In this document: piece after piece, positions 6,916 to 13,348 of the stretch
Numbering within the stretch: position 1 is the first letter of the stretch
Layout: each line of letters opens with the position of its first letter
The notes under the pieces: generated by a model
Told to the model about the DNA's origin: nothing
Databases searched by the model: none
Seen by the model: the letters and a program-made list of their open reading frames with translations, nothing else
NCBI GenBank assembly: GCA_002291955.1
Contig: DBBA01000149.1
Span: 1 to 14,124 of the forward strand
Direction of reading: 5' to 3'
DNA from: Rhodobacteraceae bacterium UBA996
GTDB lineage: Bacteria; Pseudomonadota; Alphaproteobacteria; Rhodobacterales; Rhodobacteraceae
Length of the DNA stretch: 14,124 nucleotides
Position numbers and translations under genes: made by a program

Positions 6916-8070
6916 TCAGGTCTTGCGCGCGTCCATCGCCGCGGCGAAGCGGTCGAACAGGTAGTAGCTGTCCTGCGGGCCCGGGCTTGCCTCGGGGTGG
7001 TACTGCACGCTGAACACCGGGCGGTCGGCCATGCGGATGCCGCAGTTCGACCCGTCGAACAGGCTGACGTGGGTCTCGATCACGCCCGGGGGCAGGGTCT
7101 GGCTGTCCACGGTGAAGCCGTGGTTCATCGAGGTGATCTCGACCTTGCCGGTTTCCATGTCCTTGACGGGGTGGTTCGCGCCGTGGTGGCCGTGGTTCAT
7201 CTTGACGGTGCGGGCGCCGAGCGCGAGCGCCAGCATCTGGTGGCCGAGGCAGATGCCGAACAGCGGGAGGTCGGCGTCGAGCACCCCCCGGATCATCGGC
7301 ACGGCATAGGCGCCGGTCGCGGCCGGGTCGCCCGGGCCGTTGGACAGAAACACGCCGTCGGGGTTCAGCGCCAGGACGTCGGCCGCGGTGGCCGTCGCAG
7401 GCAGCACGGTGACGTCGCAGCCGGTGGAGGCGAGCGAGCGCAGGATGTTGCGCTTTGCACCGTAGTCGAGGGCGACGACGCGGTGGCGCGGCGCGGTCTG
7501 GCGGGCGTGGCCCTGCGGCCAGGCCCAGCGCATCTCGTCCCAGCGGTAGCTTTGGGCGCATGTCACGTCGCGGGCGAGGTCGAGGCCCACGAGGCCCTTC
7601 CAGGCGCGGGCGCGGGCCACCAGGGCCGCGATGTCGAACTGCCCCGCGGGGTCGTGGGCGAGCGCCACATGCGGCGCCCCCTGCTGGCGGATGGCGCGGG
7701 TCAGGCGGCGGGTGTCGATGCCGCCGATGCCGGTGCGGCCGCGGCGGGTCAGCCAGTCGTCCAGCCGCCCGGCCGCGCGCCAGTTCGACGGATCGGTCGG
7801 GTCCCACTTGACGACCATCCCTTCGGCCACGGGTTCGGCGGCCTCGTCATCGTCGGGGTTCACGCCGACGTTGCCGATGTGGGGGAAGGTGAAGGTGACG
7901 ATCTGCCCGGCATAGGACGGGTCGGTCAGGATTTCCTGGTAGCCCGTCATGGCGGTGTTGAACACCAGTTCCGCCACGCGCACCCCCGGCGTGCCGAAGC
8001 CGCGGCCGAAGAACAGCGTCCCGTCGGCAAGCGCGAGGCAGGCGGTCGGCGGGTTGGCGCGGTCGGGCAT
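6916..8070 (-). CDS. carA: Carbamoyl-phosphate synthase small (glutaminase) subunit
   Basis: A 384-residue protein, the usual CarA length. It hydrolyses glutamine and channels ammonia to CarB, which makes carbamoyl phosphate for arginine and pyrimidine synthesis. The N-terminal CPSase small domain (about 1-190) shows LVFNTAMTGYQEILTDPSYAGQ in the region near residues 36-57. The class I glutamine amidotransferase domain (about 196-380) has the nucleophile Cys274 in FGICLGHQ and the partners His358 and Glu360 in YHPEASPGP, so it looks catalytically intact. The ATG at 8070 has GGAG upstream and sits behind a good promoter. No carB is in the window, so the large-subunit gene is unlinked or further left. 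It is divergent from a YqeY-domain gene, an arrangement I recall in Rhodobacterales. Confidence 0.96.
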   Translation of the reverse strand: MPDRANPPTACLALADGTLFFGRGFGTPGVRVAELVFNTAMTGYQEILTDPSYAGQIVTFTFPHIGNVGVNPDDDEAAEPVAEGMVVKWDPTDPSNWRAAGRLDDWLTRRGRTGIGGIDTRRLTRAIRQQGAPHVALAHDPAGQFDIAALVARARAWKGLVGLDLARDVTCAQSYRWDEMRWAWPQGHARQTAPRHRVVALDYGAKRNILRSLASTGCDVTVLPATATAADVLALNPDGVFLSNGPGDPAATGAYAVPMIRGVLDADLPLFGICLGHQMLALALGARTVKMNHGHHGANHPVKDMETGKVEITSMNHGFTVDSQTLPPGVIETHVSLFDGSNCGIRMADRPVFSVQYHPEASPGPQDSYYLFDRFAAAMDARKT

Positions 8071-8098
8071 GGGGGGGCTCCGCTGGCGGGTCGCCGAG

Positions 8099-8127
8099 CG
8101 TCTAGGCAGGGCGCGCGGCGTGGTCAA
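8099..8127 (-). promoter_or_regulatory. Promoter of carA
   Basis: On the minus strand, CTTGACC (TTGACC at 8127-8122) is separated by exactly 17 bp from TAGACG (8104-8099), giving the CTTGAC-N17-CTAGAC form typical of alphaproteobacterial housekeeping promoters. The start of transcription would fall near 8092, leaving a leader of about 20 nt, too short for an attenuator. Confidence 0.6.
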
Positions 8128-8171
8128 GGGTCGGCCGCCCGGTGCGCGGGGCGGGTCCGGTTGCACCCCGG

Positions 8172-8200
8172 TTGCACTGGGGGTCCCCGGGCACTACATC
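8172..8200 (+). promoter_or_regulatory. Probable promoter of the YqeY-domain gene
   Basis: TTGCAC (8172-8177) and TACATC (8195-8200) are 17 bp apart, about 32 nt before the start codon. The -35 lies in a direct repeat, GGTTGCAC at 8159-8166 and 8170-8177, spaced 11 bp, which is one helical turn. Confidence 0.45.
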
Positions 8201-8232
8201 CCGCCCTTCGGAGCAACACGGGGGACGCCCAG

Positions 8233-8709
8233 ATGCCGATACGCGAACGCGTCAGCGAGGCGCTGAAGGCGGCGATGAAGGCGCGCGAGGCGGACCGGAC
8301 GGCGACGCTGCGGCTGATCAATGCCGCGATCAAGGACCGCGAGATTGCCGCCCGGGGGATGGGGGGCGATGACGAGACGGGGGGCGCGTCCGTCGTGGGC
8401 GAGGCGGACCTGCTCGCGCTTCTGGGCAAGATGGTGAAGCAGCGCCAGGAGAGCATCCGCGCCTACGAGGAGGGCGGGCGCCTGGAACTGGCCGAGAAGG
8501 AAGCCGCGGAGATCGCGGTGATCGAGGAGTTCCTGCCGCGCAAGCTGACCGAGGACGAGGTGGCTGCGGCCGTCGAGGCGGCAATCCAGGAGACCGGCGC
8601 GGCGGGCATCCGCGACATGGGCCGGGTGATCGGGGCGCTGAAGGCGCGCTACACGGGCCAGATGGACTTTGGCGCGGTCGGCCCGATGGTGAAGGCGCGG
8701 CTGGGCTAG
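8233..8709 (+). CDS. GatB/YqeY domain-containing protein
   Basis: A 158-residue soluble protein of the YqeY family, the stand-alone form of the tRNA-binding helical domain found at the C-terminus of GatB, the amidotransferase subunit that makes Gln-tRNA and Asn-tRNA. Seen: the N-terminal segment ERVSEALKAAMKAREADR, LRLINAAIKDREIAAR, KMVKQRQESIRAYEEGGR (about 73-90), EEFLPRKLTEDEV, and the closing DMGRVIGALKARYTGQMDF. The length matches the family. The role of stand-alone YqeY is not settled; it is assumed to be tRNA-related. ATG 8233 has GGGGA upstream. The gene is divergent from carA and ends 7 nt before the convergent ROK regulator stop, so no separate terminator fits between them. Confidence 0.92.
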   Translation: MPIRERVSEALKAAMKAREADRTATLRLINAAIKDREIAARGMGGDDETGGASVVGEADLLALLGKMVKQRQESIRAYEEGGRLELAEKEAAEIAVIEEFLPRKLTEDEVAAAVEAAIQETGAAGIRDMGRVIGALKARYTGQMDFGAVGPMVKARLG

Positions 8710-8716
8710 CGGGGCG

Positions 8717-9964
8717 TCAGCGCGGGGCGCCGTCCGTCGCGGGTGACAGCGTGTCGCCGCGCACGAGGAAGCGTTCGGACAGGGGCAGGCTGGCCGCGCC
8801 CAGCACCCGGGCGTCGGGGCCGACGGTGCCCGCGCGCACGTCGGGCGGGCGGATGCCGGCGAGGTTCATCCCTCCCAGCGCCCGGACGGTGTTGCGCACG
8901 AGGGTGTCGCGGACGCCCGCGGGCATCCAGCCGTCGATCAGGGCGGCTTCCACATCCACCACGGCGGCGGCGGCGGCGATGGCGTGGGCGATGCCCTGCC
9001 CGGCCCCGTCCGTCCACGCCGCAAGGATCGCGGGGTCCACGGTCCAGTCGTCGGGCGCGCCCCAGAGCGAGCTTCCATCGAGCCCGGCGGCCGCAAGCCG
9101 GGCGTCGAGGTGCGAGAGCGAGGCCACGTCGATCAGTTGCACGACATCGGCGCCGCTGCCGTGGTCGGGTGCGGGCACGGGCATCGAGCCCAGGGCGGCG
9201 GCATTGCCGGTGCGCCCCACGAACAGCCGGTGATCCAGCACCAGTCCGCCGCCGATGAAGTAGCCGACGTAGAAATACAGGAAATCGCGCGGGACGGTGC
9301 CGGTGCCGAACACCAGTTCCGCGCCGCAGGCGGCGGTCGCGTCGTTCTCGATCAGGACCGGGTGGCCGCAGGCTTCCTCGACCAGGCGGCGCACGTCGAG
9401 GTCGCGCCAGGCATCCATCGCGCCTTCCGGCAGGCCGATGGTGCGCGCCCAGTCCCAGATGCGGAACGGCATGGCGATGCCCAGTCCCGCGATCCGGCTG
9501 CGCTGCCCGGCCGCGAGGCGGGATTCGAGCTGGCGGACCGAGGTCTCGGCGAAGCCGATGACGCCCGAGGGGGTGGGAAAGGCATAGGTGACGCGCGTGG
9601 CACCGACCGGGTGGCCCGCGAAATCGGTCAGCACGACCTCGGCGCTGCGGCGGCCGATCTTGAGGCCGAAGAAGAAGGCGCCCTCGGCCGCCAGGGCGAT
9701 GGGCACCGAGGGCTGGCCGACCCTGCCCCGCTGCGGTTCGCCCTTGATGAGAAGCCCGTCGGATTCCAGCGCCCGGACGATGACGCTTGCGGTCTGCGCG
9801 GACAGTCCGGTGGCGCGGGCGATCTGTGCCTTGGGCAGCGGTCCCTGCTGGCGCAGGAGCGTCAGCACGAGGCGTTCGTTGTGGTCGCGCACCCCGGCCA
9901 GCGTGGTTCCGCGCTGCGGGGGCATGCGCAGGTCGTTGGCTGTCGGGGTCGCCGTCTGGGTCAA
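8717..9964 (-). CDS. ROK-family transcriptional regulator, likely repressor of frcBCA
   Basis: A 415-residue protein. Residues 28-90 form a winged helix-turn-helix (PLPKAQIARATGLSAQTASV at 43-62, wing GRVGQPSVPI). The ROK sugar-binding fold follows, with ENDATAAC (206-213) and GYFIGGGLV (234-242). The Cys cluster that binds zinc in most ROK proteins, expected after GRTGNAAALGSM (250-261), is absent and the segment reads PVPAPDHGSGADVVQLIDVAS. The start is TTG at 9964, supported by AGGA 7-8 nt upstream; ATG 9925 has no ribosome site. The gene is divergent from a sugar ABC operon with a shared palindrome between them, so repression relieved by the transported sugar is the natural inference. A regulator of this type is, as I recall, also next to the rhizobial frc genes (FrcR). 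Confidence 0.88.
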   Translation of the reverse strand: MTQTATPTANDLRMPPQRGTTLAGVRDHNERLVLTLLRQQGPLPKAQIARATGLSAQTASVIVRALESDGLLIKGEPQRGRVGQPSVPIALAAEGAFFFGLKIGRRSAEVVLTDFAGHPVGATRVTYAFPTPSGVIGFAETSVRQLESRLAAGQRSRIAGLGIAMPFRIWDWARTIGLPEGAMDAWRDLDVRRLVEEACGHPVLIENDATAACGAELVFGTGTVPRDFLYFYVGYFIGGGLVLDHRLFVGRTGNAAALGSMPVPAPDHGSGADVVQLIDVASLSHLDARLAAAGLDGSSLWGAPDDWTVDPAILAAWTDGAGQGIAHAIAAAAAVVDVEAALIDGWMPAGVRDTLVRNTVRALGGMNLAGIRPPDVRAGTVGPDARVLGAASLPLSERFLVRGDTLSPATDGAPR

Positions 9965-10030
9965 CTGGATGTTCCTGGTCGCGCGCGTTCCGGCCCGTCT
10001 GCCGGGCAGGATGCGCCCAACGCCGCGCGG

Positions 10031-10069
10031 CTGTCAAATAATAAGTCATCCTGATTTATTTATTGACAG
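10031..10069. promoter_or_regulatory. Shared operator and divergent -35 elements for the ROK gene and frcBCA
   Basis: An AT-rich inverted repeat in GC-rich DNA: CTGTCAAATAATAA (10031-10044) and TTATTTATTGACAG (10056-10069), arms matching at 12 of 14 positions around an 11-nt spacer. Each outer tip contains a perfect TTGACA: rightward at 10063-10068 for frcB, leftward at 10037-10032 for the regulator. The -10 elements are weak on both sides (candidates GTTTCT near 10086 rightward; CATCCT near 10013-10008 leftward, 18-bp spacer). A protein bound to the palindrome would cover both -35 boxes. Confidence 0.65.
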
Positions 10070-10173
10070 ATGCAGCCGACTCGGGGTTTCTGGGCGCCGA
10101 GGGCGTGGGGACGAACCCCGCGGCCGTCGCGGCCCGCACAGGCGGGTCACCAAGAAACCGGGAGGACGACCTC

Positions 10174-11202
10174 ATGACATTCACCACGAAAACCGCCGTT
10201 GCCGCGGCCGCGCTGGCGGCCGGACTGGGCTTCGCGGGCACCGCTTCGGCGCAGGACACGCTGGCCTGCCTGATCACCAAGACCGACACCAACCCCTTCT
10301 TCGTGAAGATGCGCGAAGGTGCCGAGGCCAAGGCCGCAGAACTGGGCGTCACGCTGCAGTCCTATGCCGGACAGGTGGATGGCGACCACGACAGCCAGGT
10401 GGCGGCCGTGGAAAGCTGCATCGCCGCCGGCGCCAAGGGCATCCTGATCGCCGCCTCCGACACGGTCGCCATCGTCGAACCGCTGGCCCGCGCGCGGGAA
10501 GCGGGGATCCTGGTCATCGCGCTCGACACGCCGCTGGACCCGGCGGATGCCGCGGACGCGACGTTCGCCACCGACAACCTGGAAGCCGGCCGGCTGATCG
10601 GTGCCTGGGCAGCGGCGACGCTGGGGGCGGAAGCCGCCAACGCGCGCATCGCGTTCCTGAACCTGACCCCGTCGGAACCCACCGTGGACGTCCTGCGCAA
10701 CCAGGGCTTCATGCTGGGCTTCGGCATCGACGTGAAGGACATCACGGACATCGGCGACGAGGACGATCCGCGCATCGTCGGCCATGACGTGACGAACGGC
10801 AACGAGGAAGGCGGGCGGACGGCGATGGAGAACCTGCTCCAGCGCGATCCGGGCATCAACGTCGTGCACACGATCAACGAACCCGCCGCCGTGGGCGCCT
10901 ATCAGGCGCTGCAGGCGGTCGGCATGCAGGACCAGGTCCTGATCGTGTCGGTGGACGGCGGCTGCCCGGGTGTGGCGTCGGTCAAGGACGGCGTGATCGG
11001 GGCCACGTCGCAGCAGTACCCGCTGCTGATGGCCGCCCTGGGGATCGAAGCGATCGCCAAGTTCGCCGCCGACGGCACGAAGCCCCAGCCGACCGAAGGC
11101 AAGGACTTCTTCGACACCGGCGTGGCGCTGGTGACCGACAAGCCGGCCGAAGGCGTGCCGTCGATCGACACGACCGAAGGCACGAACCTGTGCTGGGGCT
11201 GA
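10174..11202 (+). CDS. frcB: Fructose-type sugar ABC transporter, periplasmic binding protein
   Basis: A 342-residue periplasmic binding protein of the ribose/fructose group (peripla_BP_4). Residues 1-26 are a signal peptide (Lys6, a hydrophobic run, and TASA before Gln27 as the cleavage site). The mature protein begins ACLITKTDTNPFFVKMREGA and continues with QVAAVESCIAAGAKGILIAA, FATDNLEAG, IGDEDDPRIVGHDVTNGNEE and VVHTINEPAAVGAYQAL, which I recognise as very close to Sinorhizobium meliloti FrcB throughout, including the C-terminal Cys-Trp-Gly. FrcB there binds fructose, with ribose and mannose as reported competitors. GGGAGGA (10160-10166) supports the ATG. It is the first gene of frcBCA and lies behind the ROK operator. 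The ligand is assigned by similarity only. Confidence 0.93.
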   Translation: MTFTTKTAVAAAALAAGLGFAGTASAQDTLACLITKTDTNPFFVKMREGAEAKAAELGVTLQSYAGQVDGDHDSQVAAVESCIAAGAKGILIAASDTVAIVEPLARAREAGILVIALDTPLDPADAADATFATDNLEAGRLIGAWAAATLGAEAANARIAFLNLTPSEPTVDVLRNQGFMLGFGIDVKDITDIGDEDDPRIVGHDVTNGNEEGGRTAMENLLQRDPGINVVHTINEPAAVGAYQALQAVGMQDQVLIVSVDGGCPGVASVKDGVIGATSQQYPLLMAALGIEAIAKFAADGTKPQPTEGKDFFDTGVALVTDKPAEGVPSIDTTEGTNLCWG

Positions 11203-11254
11203 TCCCGGTTGCCTGACCGGCAGACCGCGGGCAGCATCTGATCCAGACCGGAGG

Positions 11255-11276
11255 GGGCGGCATCGGGCCGCCCTTT
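11255..11276 (+). terminator. Hairpin between frcB and frcC, probable partial terminator
   Basis: A perfect 7-bp stem, GGGCGGC (11255-11261) and GCCGCCC (11267-11273), with a 5-nt loop and followed by TTT. It lies 52 nt after the frcB stop within a 123-nt gap. In binding-protein operons such hairpins commonly stop most transcripts or protect the upstream mRNA, giving more binding protein than permease. Confidence 0.6.
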
Positions 11277-11325
11277 CCACAACCGGCGCGTCCCGTCGCC
11301 GGATCAACCGCCGGGGGGAGGTCCC

Positions 11326-12387
11326 ATGTCACAGACGCAGGAGTTCGAGAAGGTCCTGAGCGGGGCGACCAGCACCGTCGCCCATTTCGAGGAGAAGAAG
11401 TCGCTTCTGCACCGCATCCAGCACACGCTGCACGGGTCCCCGGCGCTGGTGCCGCTGATCGTGCTGGTGGCGCTGATCCTGTTCTTCGGGATCGCGGCGG
11501 GCGAGCGGTTCTTTCGCGCATCCACCCTGACGCTGGTGCTGCAGCAGGTGGCGGTCGTCGGCATCCTGGCCGCGGCGCAGACGCTGGTGGTGCTGACCGC
11601 GGGCATCGACCTGGCCATCGGGGTGATCATGGTGTTCTCGTTCGTGGTGATGGGCAACATGGTGCTCTCCCACGACATGCCCGCGCTGGTGGCGCTGATC
11701 GCGGGCTTCGCGCTGGCGGCGGGCTGGGGGTTTGCGAACGGATCGCTGGTCGCGCGGCTGAAGCTGCCGCCGTTCATCGTGACGCTGGGCACCTGGAACA
11801 TCATCATGGCGATCTGCCTGATCTATTCCGGGAACGAGACGCTCCGACAGGCCGACATCGTCGAGCAGACCCAGCTGCTGCATGTGTTCGCGATCAACTT
11901 CAAGGTCGGGCCGGCGGTGGTGACGCTGGGCGTGGTGGCGATGATCGTGCTGTATGCGGCGCTGTGGTTCATGCTGAACCACACCGCGTTCGGGCGGCAC
12001 ATCTATGCCGTGGGCGACGATCCCGATGCGGCCGAACTGGCGGGGATTTCCACCAAGAAGGTGCTGATACGGGTCTACACGCTGGCGGGCGTCATCGCGG
12101 GGCTCGCTGCCTGGGTGGCCATCGGGCGGAACGGGTCGATCTCGCCGTCCACCGTCGTCACCGACTTCAACCTGCAGGCGATCACGGCCACGGTGATCGG
12201 GGGGATATCCCTGTTCGGCGGGCGCGGGTCGATCCTGGGCGTGCTGTTCGGGACGCTGATCGTGGGGATCATGTCGATGGGGCTGAACATGATGGGCGCC
12301 GACCCGCAGTGGAAGGTGATGCTGACAGGGTTCCTGATCATCGCGGCCGTTGCGGTGGACCAGTGGATCCGCAAGGTCTCGGCCTGA
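11326..12387 (+). CDS. frcC: Fructose-type sugar ABC transporter, permease
   Basis: A 353-residue inner-membrane permease of the RbsC family (BPD_transp_2), expected to work as a dimer with FrcA on the cytosolic face and FrcB outside. Hydrophobic helices begin at about residue 40 (PALVPLIVLVALILFFGIAAG), and roughly eight to ten cross the membrane. Family hallmarks seen: VVLTAGIDLAIGVIM near 87-101, LKLPPFIVTLGTWNI, GRHIYAVGDDPDAAELAGI (the cytosolic coupling loop) and ATVIGGISLFGGRGSILGVL. The N-terminal 35 residues are a polar cytosolic extension, as in rhizobial FrcC. GGGGGGAGG before the ATG at 11326 is a strong ribosome site. It follows frcB after a hairpin-containing gap and is 13 nt from frcA. 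Confidence 0.92.
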   Translation: MSQTQEFEKVLSGATSTVAHFEEKKSLLHRIQHTLHGSPALVPLIVLVALILFFGIAAGERFFRASTLTLVLQQVAVVGILAAAQTLVVLTAGIDLAIGVIMVFSFVVMGNMVLSHDMPALVALIAGFALAAGWGFANGSLVARLKLPPFIVTLGTWNIIMAICLIYSGNETLRQADIVEQTQLLHVFAINFKVGPAVVTLGVVAMIVLYAALWFMLNHTAFGRHIYAVGDDPDAAELAGISTKKVLIRVYTLAGVIAGLAAWVAIGRNGSISPSTVVTDFNLQAITATVIGGISLFGGRGSILGVLFGTLIVGIMSMGLNMMGADPQWKVMLTGFLIIAAVAVDQWIRKVSA

Positions 12388-12400
12388 GGGGGGAGATGCG

Positions 12401-13177
12401 ATGCAACCGATCCTGACCGCGCGCGGACTGACCAAGCGCTATGGCCGTGTCACGGCGCTGGACAACTGCGACTTCGACCTGATGCCGGGCGAGATCCTCG
12501 CCGTGATCGGCGACAACGGGGCGGGCAAGTCCACGCTGATCAAGGCGATTTCCGGCGCCGTCATCCCCGACGAGGGCGAGATCCGGCTGGATGGAAAGCC
12601 CGTCCAGTTCCGCACCCCCATCGAGGCGCGGGGCGCGGGGATCGAGACGGTGTACCAGACGCTGGCCATGTCCCCTGCCCTGTCGATCGCCGACAACATG
12701 TTCATGGGGCGCGAATTGCGCAAACCCGGGATCATGGGGTCGGTGTTCCGCCAGCTTGACCGGCCTGCGATGCGCAAGTTCGCGCGCGACAAGCTGTCGG
12801 AGCTGGGGCTGATGACGATCCAGAACATCGACCAGGCGGTGGAAACCCTGTCGGGCGGCCAGCGGCAGGGGGTGGCGGTGGCGCGTGCCGCGGCCTTCGG
12901 GTCCAAGGTGGTGATCCTGGACGAACCCACCGCCGCGCTGGGGGTCAAGGAAAGCCGCCGGGTGCTGGAGCTGATCCGCGACGTGCGGTCCCGCGGCATC
13001 CCGATCATCCTGATCAGCCACAACATGCCCCATGTGTTCGAGGTCGCCGACCGCATCCACATCCACCGTCTCGGGCGGCGGCTGTGCGTGGTGAAGCCCG
13101 GCGACCACACGATGTCGGATGCGGTGGCGTTCATGACCGGCGCCAAGGAACCCCCGCCCGAAGCGATGGCCGCCTGA
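12401..13177 (+). CDS. frcA: Fructose-type sugar ABC transporter, ATP-binding subunit
   Basis: A 258-residue single-domain ATPase. This is half the length of RbsA/XylG, which carry two ATPase domains, and matches the one-domain type of the Frc group. Seen: Walker A GDNGAGKST (37-45), Q-loop Gln86, signature LSGGQ (150-154), Walker B VVILDEPTAAL with Asp174 and Glu175, and switch His207, so it should be active as a homodimer driving FrcC. The start ATG at 12401 has GGGGGAGA just upstream; an out-of-frame ATG at 12396 is ignored. The C-terminal tail ends in a short Pro/Glu/Ala stretch. It closes the operon; the next gene is a tRNA, whereas the S. meliloti operon as I recall it continues with the kinase gene frcK. 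Confidence 0.94.
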   Translation: MQPILTARGLTKRYGRVTALDNCDFDLMPGEILAVIGDNGAGKSTLIKAISGAVIPDEGEIRLDGKPVQFRTPIEARGAGIETVYQTLAMSPALSIADNMFMGRELRKPGIMGSVFRQLDRPAMRKFARDKLSELGLMTIQNIDQAVETLSGGQRQGVAVARAAAFGSKVVILDEPTAALGVKESRRVLELIRDVRSRGIPIILISHNMPHVFEVADRIHIHRLGRRLCVVKPGDHTMSDAVAFMTGAKEPPPEAMAA

Positions 13178-13184
13178 TCCCGGC

Positions 13185-13210
13185 CGCGGGGCCGCGCCCC
13201 CGGCCCCGTG
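13185..13210 (+). terminator. GC hairpin after frcA
   Basis: A stem of nine pairs including one G-U (13185-13193 with 13202-13210) with an 8-nt loop begins 8 nt after the frcA stop. No T-run follows, so it is either a weak terminator, a factor-assisted one, or simply a 3'-end mRNA stabiliser. Confidence 0.35.
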
Positions 13211-13232
13211 TCGGCCATGACGCCCCATGCCC

Positions 13233-13261
13233 TTGACGCTTCTGGGCCCTTGGGCTACCCG
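13233..13261 (+). promoter_or_regulatory. Promoter of the tRNA-Met gene
   Basis: CTTGACG (TTGACG at 13233-13238) is followed after 17 bp by TACCCG (13256-13261), with the tRNA starting 11 nt later. This is the CTTGAC-N17-C-TA spacing seen for carA, and the position fits a short 5' leader removed by RNase P. Confidence 0.55.
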
Positions 13262-13271
13262 GGCGCCCGTT

Positions 13272-13348
13272 GGCGGAGTAGCTCAGTTGGTTAGAGCACG
13301 GGAATCATAATCCTGGGGTCGGGGGTTCAAGTCCCTCCTCCGCTACCA
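13272..13348 (+). tRNA. tRNA-Met, anticodon CAT
   Basis: A 77-nt cloverleaf with encoded CCA. Acceptor stem GGCGGAG (13272-13278) pairs with CTCCGCT (one terminal G-U). The D-arm is GCTC/GAGC with loop AGTTGGTTA. The anticodon stem CGGGA/TCCTG holds loop ATCATAA, giving CAT at 13306-13308. The T-arm is GGGGG/CCCTC with TTCAAGT. The D-arm and AGCAC junction are like elongator tRNA-Met of E. coli. The initiator is excluded because the anticodon stem lacks its run of three G-C pairs and the first pair is G-U rather than the C-A mismatch. A lysidine-modified tRNA-Ile2 also has CAT and is a less likely alternative. Confidence 0.93.

Noticed and set aside
3919..8709. A 1596-codon open frame on the plus strand spanning from the GntR gene to the YqeY gene
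   Set aside because: It is antisense to the glycosyltransferase and carA and out of frame with GntR. Only its last 159 codons, the YqeY-domain gene, are real. Long stop-free antisense frames are normal at this GC content.
10147..11307. A 386-codon minus-strand frame opposite frcB
   Set aside because: FrcB is unmistakable on the plus strand, with signal peptide and family sequence throughout; the antisense frame is His/Arg/Gln-rich noise.
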